Part shown: positions 56,268 through 64,000 of the stretch, piece after piece
Layout of the letters: every line of letters starts with the position of its first letter
How positions within the stretch are numbered: the first letter of the stretch is position 1
Source: Nostoc sp. UHCC 0302
Lineage (GTDB): Bacteria > Cyanobacteriota > Cyanobacteriia > Cyanobacteriales > Nostocaceae
Direction of reading: 5' to 3'
Assembly: GCF_038096175.1 (NCBI RefSeq)
Contig: NZ_CP151099.1
Location: 2,172,501-2,236,500 of the forward strand
Length of the DNA: 64,000 bases
The notes under the pieces: generated by a model
What the model was told of the DNA's origin: nothing
Database searches by the model: none
The model's input: the letters and a program-made list of their open reading frames with translations, nothing else
Position numbers and translations under genes: made by a program

Positions 56268-57377
56268 ATGATATTCATGCCTCATAATTTTCTACTTGTA
56301 TGGCTGGGTCAGTTGCTGTCCGTTGGGGTACTTGGTGGGGGGATCTACATTCTCTATGAGTGGTACGAACAAGAACTTATAGGAACGTCCTACTTAGTAG
56401 CTGGATTAGTAATGCTTCTGTGGACTTTTGGCGGTCGTTTTATTAGTTTGCCACTGCTGCGCCGTCCTGGAAACGAAGAACCCAAGTTTATGCGTAGTAA
56501 AACCGTGCAGCGTTTGTCTCGTCCAGATGGGAGCGTGTTGCAAGTAGAGTTTTTTGGGCCTGAAGATGGTCAACCAATTATTTTGTCACACGGTTGGGGG
56601 CCAAACAGTACTGTATGGTACTATGCCAAACGACAGTTAAGCGATCGCTTTCGAGTAATTGTTTGGGATTTACCTGGCCTAGGAAAATCTTCCAAACCGA
56701 AAAACAATGATCACTCCATAGAAAAATATGCCCGTGACTTGGAAGCTGTTGTCGCCATAGCAGGGGATAAACCTGTTATTCTGCTAGGACACAGCATGGG
56801 TGGGATGATTAACCTGACATTCTGTCGTCTGTTTCCAGAGCTTTTGGGAAGCCGAGTGGCTGGCTTAATTCTTGTGGATACTACTTACACCAATCCGGTT
56901 AAAACTTGTATATTTAGCAATCTGGTACGCAAATTGCAGAAACCGCTACTCGAACCTGTGTTGTACCTGACTATCTTGCTGTGGCCGGTTTTTTGGTTAA
57001 TGACTTGGCTCTCGTATTTGAATGGTTCGCTGTACATCACCGTCGAACTATCTGGATTTACAGGTACTGAAACACGCGGTCAACTAAGTTTTGCAGGTCT
57101 ACTATCAGCATTGGGTTCGCCTGGGGTTCTGGCTCGTGGCACACTGGCAATGTTGAAATTCGACGAAACAGACACACTTGCAAATATTAATGTACCTGTA
57201 TTGGTAATGTGTGGGGCTTCAGATATAGCGACAAAACCTGTGGCGAGCGATCGCATGAAAGCAGAATTACCTTATTCTCAAAGAGTCACCATCAAACCAG
57301 GTGGACACATGGCATTGATGGAACAAAACCAACAGTTTGCTGAAGCAGTCAGCACATTTTGCGCTGGCTGCTCATAG
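56268..57377 (+). CDS. Membrane-anchored alpha/beta hydrolase
   Basis: 369 residues. Two N-terminal hydrophobic helices (~5-28 and ~40-58) followed by an alpha/beta-hydrolase fold: oxyanion 'LSHGWGPNST', nucleophile elbow 'GHSMGGM' near 169, Asp in 'MCGASDIATKP', His in 'PGGHMALME' near 345. A serine esterase/lipase/peptidase-like enzyme held in the membrane. Its place among NRPS genes suggests possible peptide tailoring or release, but it is on the opposite strand. ATG 56268 or 56277 could start it. Confidence 0.82.
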   Translation: MIFMPHNFLLVWLGQLLSVGVLGGGIYILYEWYEQELIGTSYLVAGLVMLLWTFGGRFISLPLLRRPGNEEPKFMRSKTVQRLSRPDGSVLQVEFFGPEDGQPIILSHGWGPNSTVWYYAKRQLSDRFRVIVWDLPGLGKSSKPKNNDHSIEKYARDLEAVVAIAGDKPVILLGHSMGGMINLTFCRLFPELLGSRVAGLILVDTTYTNPVKTCIFSNLVRKLQKPLLEPVLYLTILLWPVFWLMTWLSYLNGSLYITVELSGFTGTETRGQLSFAGLLSALGSPGVLARGTLAMLKFDETDTLANINVPVLVMCGASDIATKPVASDRMKAELPYSQRVTIKPGGHMALMEQNQQFAEAVSTFCAGCS

Positions 57378-57425
57378 CTGCCTGAATTCCACATTTAGCA
57401 TCCATCAAAAAATATTGCTCCAGGG

Positions 57426-57724
57426 TTGACGTTTCGGTGTTTCGCGCAGTCTGTAGCAACTTCCGCTTTCCCTGCAAGAGCTTCCGCTTTGACGTTTCGG
57501 TGTTTCGCGCAGTCTGTAGCAACTTCCGCTTTCCCTGCAAGAGCTTCCGCTTTGACGTTTCAGTGTTTCGCGCAGGCTGTAGCAACTTCCGCTTTCCCTG
57601 CAAGAGCTTCCGCTTTGACGTTTCGGTGTTTCGCGCAGGCTGTAGCAACTTCCGCTTTCCCTGCAAGAGCTTCCGCTTTGACGTTTCGGTGTTTCGCGCA
57701 GTCTGTAGCAACTTCTGCTTTGAC
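57426..57724. repeat. 63-bp minisatellite, about 4.7 copies
   Basis: Units start at 57426, 57489, 57552, 57615 and 57678 (last partial), each TTGACGTTTCGGTGTTTCGC followed by a 43-base rest; copies differ at one or two sites (GTCTG/GGCTG; CGGTG/CAGTG). It lies between the 3' ends of the hydrolase and glycosyltransferase genes. As 63 is divisible by three, several frames on both strands stay open and give 21-residue repeats, but there is no independent coding evidence. No spacers, so not CRISPR. Confidence 0.95.
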
Positions 57725-57742
57725 CTTAGTTTTGCACTTTAT

Positions 57743-59272
57743 TTAACTCGCATTTATTAGTACCTTTTGATTAGATCCAAAGTAAAGGTCGCTCAATTCT
57801 TCCAAAAAAACATCAGTCTGCGATTCTGGATTACGGAAGTAGGGATGAATGGGAAGGAGTTCAGCGCGAGGGCGAGTTTCCGGTGAAGACAGAATCTTCT
57901 CAAGCAAAGCCAGATAGTTTTCAGCAGTACATTCCCAAGTGTATGTCTTAAGCACCCGTTCCTGACCAGCCTGAGCAAAATACTCCCACTCGTTAGCATC
58001 GCATAGCAACCGCTCCAAGCCCCGCGCAATATCAGCAGGATCTTCGGGATCAACGAGTACGCCATATTCTTTATTTCCCTGTCGCAAGCTCTCGCTGGGG
58101 CCACCGTTCTTGGTTGCTACCACTGGTAAACCTGCAACTGCTGCTTCTAAGGGAGCAAGCCCAAAGGGTTCGTAGAGTGCGGTCAGCGCAAATACTGAGC
58201 GGCGTTTAACCATAAACCGATAGGTTGCTGCCAGTGACTCTTGAGCCTGATCTGACAAGCCAAAGGCACTCACCTTGCCCCACAAGTCGTTTTCTTTGAC
58301 CACTTCCCGAATGGGAGCTAATACCTCTTCAGCTATACTGTCACTAGCCTCCTCTCGTAAAGGATCATCCAGCCCCCCTGTAATTAGCACCAAGTTAGCT
58401 CGTTCCTGAAGTGTTGGACTCATTGCGAAGGCTTGCACTAGCCCTAATACGTTTTTTTTAAGCTCTAATCGACTGGATGCTAGGATGACGGGCAAATCTC
58501 GACGTGGTTCTACAATGTCTCGTGCCAATCGCTCCTGAACGAACTGATAGGTAGCCTCCTCGTTTTCGGAACGTGCCTTTGCACCGAAAATCGAGAAATC
58601 TGCTCCTGGCGAAATTACCGCAAAACGGTTGTCGTTGTCTACATCCACTGCACCACTATAGACTCGATGAGAATACTGTTCAAAGCGTTCCTGTCGTGTA
58701 CTGGTGATATTAACGGCCGAGCGATTCATGCTCAGGCGTTCGGCTAAAATGCGATATTTAAAATGGAATTGCTCGTCTATTTCTGGCAGATTCTTTGGGG
58801 TAACTTCCAGTTTGTCCATCTTTTGAGCGCCGAGAGAATGAGCAGTAAAGGTAAAAGGTATGCTTGTCTCCTCTTCAATTAGAACGGCACAAAGTCCTCC
58901 ATCGCCGTAGTGAGCAGTCATAGCATCGGGTAAGCCACCTTGCTGTTGATAAAATTTCAAGATGTTGGGTACCCAATCACTAACCAGATGAGGCCATAAC
59001 AACTCTTTAGGGAGAAATTCTTTTGGCCCAGCTGGTAAGCGGATAATGCGGACGTTATCGATCCCTGAATAAGTATCAATCGCTTGGGCAAACTCTGGCC
59101 ACTCCGGGTCAATAATTTGACGGGTGATAATATCAACTTTATGACCCATTTGAGCTATGGCTATGGCGAGTTGCTTAACGTAGATCAGCTGACCCCCAAA
59201 ATCTGGGTGTTTCGTTATGTGACTATTATTTGAATCAAAATTGCCTTGAGGGTTGAGAAATCCAATATGCAT
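57743..59272 (-). CDS. GT4 glycosyltransferase, sucrose-phosphate-synthase-like
   Basis: 509 residues, GT-B fold. N-terminal 'FGGQLIYVKQLA' (GGQ-V pattern of the sucrose enzymes), 'TAHSLGAQKM', 'RQERFEQY', 'ILASSRLELKKN', and the GT4 signature 'YEPFGLAPLEA' with 'TKNGGPSE'. Such enzymes transfer glucose from UDP/ADP-glucose to fructose-6-phosphate. No phosphatase domain is fused. It might instead glycosylate the NRPS product, but sequence favours sucrose-phosphate synthase. AGGAAG precedes the ATG. Same strand as the NRPS genes, 278 bases downstream of the C-A-PCP gene. Confidence 0.83.
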   Translation of the reverse strand: MHIGFLNPQGNFDSNNSHITKHPDFGGQLIYVKQLAIAIAQMGHKVDIITRQIIDPEWPEFAQAIDTYSGIDNVRIIRLPAGPKEFLPKELLWPHLVSDWVPNILKFYQQQGGLPDAMTAHYGDGGLCAVLIEEETSIPFTFTAHSLGAQKMDKLEVTPKNLPEIDEQFHFKYRILAERLSMNRSAVNITSTRQERFEQYSHRVYSGAVDVDNDNRFAVISPGADFSIFGAKARSENEEATYQFVQERLARDIVEPRRDLPVILASSRLELKKNVLGLVQAFAMSPTLQERANLVLITGGLDDPLREEASDSIAEEVLAPIREVVKENDLWGKVSAFGLSDQAQESLAATYRFMVKRRSVFALTALYEPFGLAPLEAAVAGLPVVATKNGGPSESLRQGNKEYGVLVDPEDPADIARGLERLLCDANEWEYFAQAGQERVLKTYTWECTAENYLALLEKILSSPETRPRAELLPIHPYFRNPESQTDVFLEELSDLYFGSNQKVLINAS

Positions 59273-59350
59273 AGCCCACTTCCTAATACAGGTTGATTTC
59301 TACTAGAGATTTTTGCCGGAAGACGGCAGCATAACAGCTTAGTGAGCTTG

Positions 59351-59527
59351 TTAAAAACTCCCAAGGCTGAAAAACGCAGGCAGTAAGGCTGTATATAAAT
59401 ACACCATAAACAAGTAAGTCAAAGGGCTTTTATTGATTCCCTTCAGCTTAAACCCAGTTAATTCGCGCATTTTTCTAATGCTTAAGTTAATCACTACTGT
59501 GGCTGGCGCACATATACCGGATGACAT
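59351..59527 (-). pseudogene. Short membrane-protein-like frame, probable gene remnant
   Basis: 58 residues from ATG 59527 ('MSSGICAPATVVINLSIRKM...', then hydrophobic 'YLFMVYLYTALLPAFFSLGSF'). The frame is open further upstream into the NRPS end in another frame. It looks like the C-terminal tail of an integral membrane protein, perhaps a glycosyltransferase, truncated by rearrangement. No Shine-Dalgarno. It could equally be a chance frame. Confidence 0.35.
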
Positions 59528-59550
59528 AAATGGTAAGGTGATGTTTCTAC

Positions 59551-62500
59551 TTAAAATTCAATCTCTTCTCGCTCTTGTCCTATAGTTTCAGTTTTATCAG
59601 CACCTTTTGCTGCCCAAAACATTGTATCGATACACTTAGCAAGTTGTTCTACAGTTGGTGCTTCAAATAAATTGCGTACAGTTACATCTATTTGAAAGGT
59701 ATCTCGGATTCGGGAAATTAACTGAGTAGCTAGTAGAGAATGACCGCCCAATTCAAAGAAATTATCATGCACGCCTACCTGCTCTTTTACCAAGACTTTA
59801 GCCCAAATTTCTGCAAGTAACTCTTCAAGTTGCGATCGCGGCGCTACATAATCATATCTATCAAAGGTTACTTTGGGTCTAGGTAAAGCCCGACAGTCTA
59901 CTTTGCCATTAGGTGTTAATGGTATTGATTCCAGTACCACATAAGCTGTTGGTATCATGTATTCTGGTAACTTTTCTTTCAGAAATTTACGTAGTAGAGA
60001 TGCCAAATTTGCTGTCTCTACTACATTAAGAACAAGATAAGCCACCAAATACTTGTTATCAGGTATGTCCTCATCAGCAATGACTACTGTTTCTCTCACT
60101 GCTGGATGTTCACTCAACACCGCTTCAATCTCTGATAATTCAATGCGAAAGCCACGAATCTTTACTTGATTATCAATCCGACCTATAAATTCAATATTGC
60201 CATCTGGTAAATAGCGGGCTAAATCACCTGTTTTATAAAGTCGTGTTTTTGAATTATTACTAAAATAATTTGTAATAAAGTGTTTAGTAGTTAATTCCGT
60301 GTGATTGAGATATTCTCGTGCCAGACCATCACCACCAATATATAATTCCCCAATAACGCCAACAGGCACAGGCTGCAAATAAGTATCTAATATATAAATT
60401 TGTGTATTATTGATCGGGCAACCAATGGGAATAGATGTAGCTAGTTCTGGTAACTCATGTATATGATAATAAGATGAAAATGTTGTATTTTCCGTAGGCC
60501 CATAAACATGAACTAAATGCTTTGGCGCACTATGTTGGAGAATCTTTTTGACCCATCTGATATTAACAGCCTCGCCACCAAATAGCAAATATCGCAATGA
60601 CGCAAAAGCTTGCAGAGCGTCTCTAGCAATCTGTTGAAATAAAGCTGTTGTCAAAAACAAGACACTGATTTCTTTTTGTTGTAGCTGTAATGCAAATTCT
60701 TGAGGCGAAAGGATTACATTTTTGCTAACACCTACAAGTTGAGCGCCGTTAAGTAGCGCTCCCCAAATCTCGAATGTTGCGGCATCAAAAGAAGTGTTTG
60801 AGGCTTGAGCAATTTTATCTGATGATGACAATTTTATATAGTTTGTATTACACACTAGCCGATTTACAGCTTTGTGAGTTATAGCCACTCCCTTGGGTTT
60901 TCCTGTAGAGCCGGAAGTGTAGATAATATAAGCTAAGTTATTAGATGTAACGCTACTTTCAAGGTTGTTTTTGTTTTCTTGAGTAATAATTTCCCAGTCT
61001 TTATCTATACAAATAATTGGATTCAAAAAGCATTCAAAAGACTTGAGCAACTTTTCTTGTGTTAGCAATACTGAAACTTGTGCATCTCCCAGCATAAACT
61101 TTAGGCGTTCTTGAGGATAGCTGGCATCTAAAGGAACATATGCTCCTCCTGCTTTCAGAATGCCTAGTAACCCAACTATCATTTCTATAGACTGGAAAAT
61201 GCAAATACCTACTAAAGTTTCTGAACCTACCCCAATTTTTTGTAAATATTGTGCTAGTTTATTGCTGCGTCTATTCAACTCTTGATAAGTAATTTGCTCA
61301 TTACCAAAGATTAATGCTATAGAATCAGGATGATGGTGTACCTGTTCTTCAAACAATTGATGGATACACTTATCATGAGGATAGTTTACGTTAGTATTAT
61401 TCCATTCCACTAATATTTGATGTTGTTCCGCTTCACTTAATAGCGGTAAATTTGCAATGCGTTGTTCTGGATTGGCAACAATGCTTGACAGCAGAGTTTT
61501 AAAATGCTCCAGCATCCGGGTAATAGTAGCTTTATGAAACACATCTGTGTTGTAAACTATTACGCCGCGGAGTCCTTCAGAATATTCCCAGTTTGCACCC
61601 CATAAGCTCCTAAAATCATCAGAACACTTCCATAGGTGTAGCTCCAAATCAAAACGCGTTTTGTTTAAGTCAATATTCATAAAGCTAGGCACTAATCCAG
61701 GCAGTTCTAGTGCCGACATTGGCGCATTCTGCAAACTAAACACTACTTGAAATAACGGATGATAGCTTAAGTTTCGCTCTGGGTGGAGTTCTTCAACTAG
61801 CTTGTCAAATGGCAAATCTTGCTGACTATAAGCTCCTAGTGTTACCTCTCGTACTCTGCCTAACAGTTCTCGGAAAGTCGGGTTTCCAGATAAATTACTG
61901 CGTAGCACTAAACTATTGACAAAAAAACCAATTAGACCTTCAATTTCGCTGCGGTTACGGTTAGCAATTGGCGAACCTACGGCAATATCTTCTTGATGTG
62001 TGTAGCGGTAGAGTAAAGTTTTAAATGCTGCCAACATCATCATAAAAAAGGTTACACCTTCTTGCTGCGAAAGCTTTTCTAGTGCGTCAGTTAGCTTTTT
62101 TGGTAACTCAAAAAATTGTGTTGCACCTTCATAGCTTTGTATAGCTGGCCTTGGTTTGTCGGTAGGTAAATGCAGCATAGAAATACCATTTAATTGCTGC
62201 TGCCAATAAGTTAACTGTGTTTGCAGTACTTCTCCTTGTAGCCACTCGCGTTGCCAGTGTGCAAAGTCGGCGTACTGAAGAGGCAGTTCTAATAGAAGTG
62301 GAGTTTGCTTCTGTGTAAAAGCTGTGTACAGCGTTCCCAGTTCCCGAATCAGCACCCCAATAGACCAATCATCGCAGATAATATGGTGCATATTCAGTAA
62401 CAGAATATGTTCTGTGTTGGAAAGCACAAGCAACTTAACTCGCAGCAATGGCCCGGAGGATAAATCAAAGGGATGTTCTATCTCTGCGGTAACAATGCTG

Positions 62501-62808
62501 TTTACTTCAACCTCCCTTTCACCATCTGCCATTAGCTGGAGGTCTAATACAGAAATAGGTATTGTTAAGCTGGGCGCAATCGCCTGTAGGGGTTGCCCAT
62601 CCAACACTATAAATGTAGTGCGTAAGGTTTCATGGCGACGCACAATTTCGTTAAAAGTTTGCTCCAGTGCCGTTAAGTTAAGCGAACCTGTTAAGCGAAT
62701 TACTGTCGGCACATTATAAATAGTATTCTCAGGGATCAACTGGTCAAGGAACCATAACCGCTGTTGGGCAAAGGATACTGGAAAGACAAAAACCTCTTCA
62801 GAAGACAT
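59551..62808 (-). CDS. Non-ribosomal peptide synthetase module: C-A-PCP
   Basis: 1085 residues. Condensation domain starting at once ('FPVSFAQQRLWFLDQ'), with 'MHHIICDDWS' near 141 where the usual final Gly of HHxxxDG is Asp; adenylation domain with 'YTSGSTGKPKG' (~634); PCP with 'GGHSLLATQ' (Ser ~1023). No docking domain and no thioesterase. The pocket read against GrsA is DAFFLGVTFK, which fits a branched aliphatic residue, Ile-type more than Val. AGGA of the preceding inverted-repeat element lies seven bases before the ATG. Read leftward it follows the PCP-TE gene, so gene order does not match a simple assembly order. Confidence 0.93.
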   Translation of the reverse strand: MSSEEVFVFPVSFAQQRLWFLDQLIPENTIYNVPTVIRLTGSLNLTALEQTFNEIVRRHETLRTTFIVLDGQPLQAIAPSLTIPISVLDLQLMADGEREVEVNSIVTAEIEHPFDLSSGPLLRVKLLVLSNTEHILLLNMHHIICDDWSIGVLIRELGTLYTAFTQKQTPLLLELPLQYADFAHWQREWLQGEVLQTQLTYWQQQLNGISMLHLPTDKPRPAIQSYEGATQFFELPKKLTDALEKLSQQEGVTFFMMMLAAFKTLLYRYTHQEDIAVGSPIANRNRSEIEGLIGFFVNSLVLRSNLSGNPTFRELLGRVREVTLGAYSQQDLPFDKLVEELHPERNLSYHPLFQVVFSLQNAPMSALELPGLVPSFMNIDLNKTRFDLELHLWKCSDDFRSLWGANWEYSEGLRGVIVYNTDVFHKATITRMLEHFKTLLSSIVANPEQRIANLPLLSEAEQHQILVEWNNTNVNYPHDKCIHQLFEEQVHHHPDSIALIFGNEQITYQELNRRSNKLAQYLQKIGVGSETLVGICIFQSIEMIVGLLGILKAGGAYVPLDASYPQERLKFMLGDAQVSVLLTQEKLLKSFECFLNPIICIDKDWEIITQENKNNLESSVTSNNLAYIIYTSGSTGKPKGVAITHKAVNRLVCNTNYIKLSSSDKIAQASNTSFDAATFEIWGALLNGAQLVGVSKNVILSPQEFALQLQQKEISVLFLTTALFQQIARDALQAFASLRYLLFGGEAVNIRWVKKILQHSAPKHLVHVYGPTENTTFSSYYHIHELPELATSIPIGCPINNTQIYILDTYLQPVPVGVIGELYIGGDGLAREYLNHTELTTKHFITNYFSNNSKTRLYKTGDLARYLPDGNIEFIGRIDNQVKIRGFRIELSEIEAVLSEHPAVRETVVIADEDIPDNKYLVAYLVLNVVETANLASLLRKFLKEKLPEYMIPTAYVVLESIPLTPNGKVDCRALPRPKVTFDRYDYVAPRSQLEELLAEIWAKVLVKEQVGVHDNFFELGGHSLLATQLISRIRDTFQIDVTVRNLFEAPTVEQLAKCIDTMFWAAKGADKTETIGQEREEIEF

Positions 62809-62942
62809 ATAGCAATCCTAAATCATAAGCCCTACGGGCAGGCTACGCCAACGTGAAAATCTCTCTTTATTCTCTCTGCGTTCTCTGCGCCTCTGCGGTT
62901 GTTATAAAAAATTATTTTTCCCAAATCACATAGGATTGCTAT
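62809..62942. repeat. 134-bp inverted-repeat element filling an NRPS gene junction
   Basis: Perfect 12-bp ends ATAGCAATCCTA (62809-62820) and TAGGATTGCTAT (62931-62942). The interior holds GGCAGGCTACGCC-type and TCTCTGCGCCTCTGCGG-type repeat sequence common in Nostoc. Read leftward, the TAG stop of the PCP-TE gene (62941-62939) lies inside one end, and the other end abuts the ATG at 62808 and supplies AGGA as its ribosome-binding site. Confidence 0.85.
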
Positions 62943-64000
62943 GTTGATCCATCCTTATCTTTTTGTGCTTCCTCAATACAGGCTCTTAACTGTGCAGCGA
63001 GAACCTGGATATGAGGTTTTCTCAACATAGTTAAGTGATTGCCAGGAATATGATGAATTTTCGTTCCTCCCACAGCTAACTGATCCCAACCCATACTCGG
63101 CTCTCCCTCCGCAGTGTTTGACTGAACTCTTGTTCTAAAAAGATTAATTCGCTTAGGGTAAACTTGCGGAACGTAATTGAGAACTGCTTGGCTATTGGCA
63201 TTAAAAACACGAAGCATAGGGCGAATTGCTGACTCGCTTAAAAGTCTTAATTTAGATTCTTCAGATATAAGATTGACTGTGGCATCCTCCTTTTGGATGA
63301 ACTGCGAAAACAAATTTGTTTTGAATGTTAGCGACTCCCAAAAGGAGTATCGTGTCAACTTCTTAAAATTAGGAAACCGAGAAGTTAAACTATTAATTCG
63401 ATTTTTGCTAGGAGCAGTAATTAGACGCAAATAATCAAGGAAAAAAGGCCACATATATGGCACTACTGTAGTAAAAAGAAACTTGAAAGTATTACTCAAA
63501 GAAGGGAGATTGCTCTTAATTGGTGCTACAGTGTCAAGCACAGCAAGTAGCGCTACTTCTTCTCCAGAGTTTTGGAGTTGTTGAGCCATTTCAAAAGCAA
63601 CCCAACCTCCGAAAGACCAACCTCCTATAAAATAAGGGCCTTTAGGTTGTACTGAGCGTAATGCTTCAATGTAATGGCTAGCCATATCCTCAATGCGGGT
63701 TAGTGGAGTTTTCCCATCAATTCCAATAGGTTGTAGTCCATACAATGGCTGATTTTTCCCCAAATGATGAGCTAATTCATAATAAGGAAAGACAACACCA
63801 AAGATTGGATGGACGCAGAAGAAAGGTGGATTTGAGCCATTCGGTTGAATCGGAACTAAAGGAGACCACGCCAGAGAATCTGTTCTTGAATATAGAGCAA
63901 TTGCTAAACTTTCAATTGTTTGATTTAAAAACAGGTTAGATAAGGGTAAATTACGCTCAAGTTGTTTGTTTATCTGGTCTAATAAACGTACAGCCAGTAG
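62939..64000 (-). CDS. NRPS C-terminal part: PCP-thioesterase, cut by window end
   Basis: 354 visible residues, open to the window edge. The first ~37 ('LLAVRLLDQINKQLERNLPLSNLF') are the end of a carrier domain after its missing Ser. Then a type I thioesterase: 'PFFCVHPIFGVVFPYYELA', nucleophile Ser in 'GGWSFGGWVAFEMA', Asp in 'VLDTVAP', His in 'PGNHLTMLRKP'. It would release or cyclise the finished peptide. A terminal TE upstream of another extension module means the genes are not colinear with assembly. Its TAG stop lies within the 134-bp element. The module's C and A domains lie beyond 64000. Confidence 0.9.
   Translation of the reverse strand, partial: LLAVRLLDQINKQLERNLPLSNLFLNQTIESLAIALYSRTDSLAWSPLVPIQPNGSNPPFFCVHPIFGVVFPYYELAHHLGKNQPLYGLQPIGIDGKTPLTRIEDMASHYIEALRSVQPKGPYFIGGWSFGGWVAFEMAQQLQNSGEEVALLAVLDTVAPIKSNLPSLSNTFKFLFTTVVPYMWPFFLDYLRLITAPSKNRINSLTSRFPNFKKLTRYSFWESLTFKTNLFSQFIQKEDATVNLISEESKLRLLSESAIRPMLRVFNANSQAVLNYVPQVYPKRINLFRTRVQSNTAEGEPSMGWDQLAVGGTKIHHIPGNHLTMLRKPHIQVLAAQLRACIEEAQKDKDGST

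Noticed and set aside
57426-57724. CRISPR array
   Set aside because: Units are directly abutting with no unique spacers and no cas genes nearby.
57349-57760. Long open frames on both strands across the 63-bp repeat
   Set aside because: They result from a repeat period divisible by three, overlap each other in several frames and have no start context; treated as a minisatellite.
57743-59272. Glycosyltransferase as NRPS tailoring enzyme
   Set aside because: Motifs favour sucrose-phosphate synthase, and a tailoring role has no sequence support beyond position.

Overview
The window looks like chromosome of a filamentous, heterocyst-type cyanobacterium close to Nostoc/Anabaena. The palindrome GCGATCGC (HIP1) recurs throughout. 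Heptanucleotide tandem repeats of the kind known from this group are present. An RRM-protein/ribosomal S21 pair and a DUF3134-like gene are cyanobacterial markers, and spacers are AT-rich and full of small dispersed repeats. No rRNA, tRNA or CRISPR array was found.

Layout: 1-693, two translationally coupled DUF2231-like membrane proteins. 1429-8513, a plus-strand glucan-use run: SDR (glucose dehydrogenase-like), amylo-1,6-glucosidase-like debranching enzyme, CDF transporter, GH15 glucoamylase and a cupin; together these could take stored or imported glucan to glucose and gluconolactone. 9141-10052, DUF3134-like, rpsU and a glycine-rich RNA-binding protein. 11467-17269, single genes: AAA-like STAND-type protein, UspA, a Rieske protein with a large uncharacterised helical part, and a PhyH-type dioxygenase. 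17948-24389, a response regulator-PAS protein and a 1748-residue multi-PAS/GAF hybrid kinase. 24563-31789, a scarred region: ABC-transporter stump, BASS-type transporter, IS1-type remnant, a GC-rich three-gene cassette around a DyP peroxidase, a 27-bp perfect palindrome and an IS4-type remnant. 32105-42615, VOC protein, small hypotheticals, aldo/keto reductase, MtfA-like peptidase, a divergent SAM-synthetase paralogue and a P-type ATPase. 43133-48961, a stress-flavoured plus-strand series: PPOX-like, Tat-type aldo/keto reductase, TPP-dependent pyruvate oxidase-like, PfpI, ChaB, DUF4142 and a Gly-rich membrane protein. 49342-51144, a kinase/ATPase remnant and a rhodanese. 51331-64000, part of a non-ribosomal peptide locus: docking-C-A-MT-PCP, C-A-PCP and a PCP-thioesterase cut by the window edge, interleaved with an alpha/beta hydrolase, a sucrose-phosphate-synthase-like glycosyltransferase and a 63-bp minisatellite.

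The strongest leads are four. (1) The horizontally acquired-looking DyP cassette has two unrecognised partner proteins between two dead insertion sequences. (2) A 134-bp inverted-repeat element fills the junction between two NRPS genes and supplies the stop codon of one and the ribosome-binding site of the next. (3) A three-copy family of about 108-bp elements always sits in the same orientation just past a gene's 3' end. (4) Dispersed repeats have become protein sequence inside a histidine kinase ATPase domain, a glucoamylase and a P-type ATPase tail. A SAM-synthetase paralogue with altered active-site loops also deserves attention.
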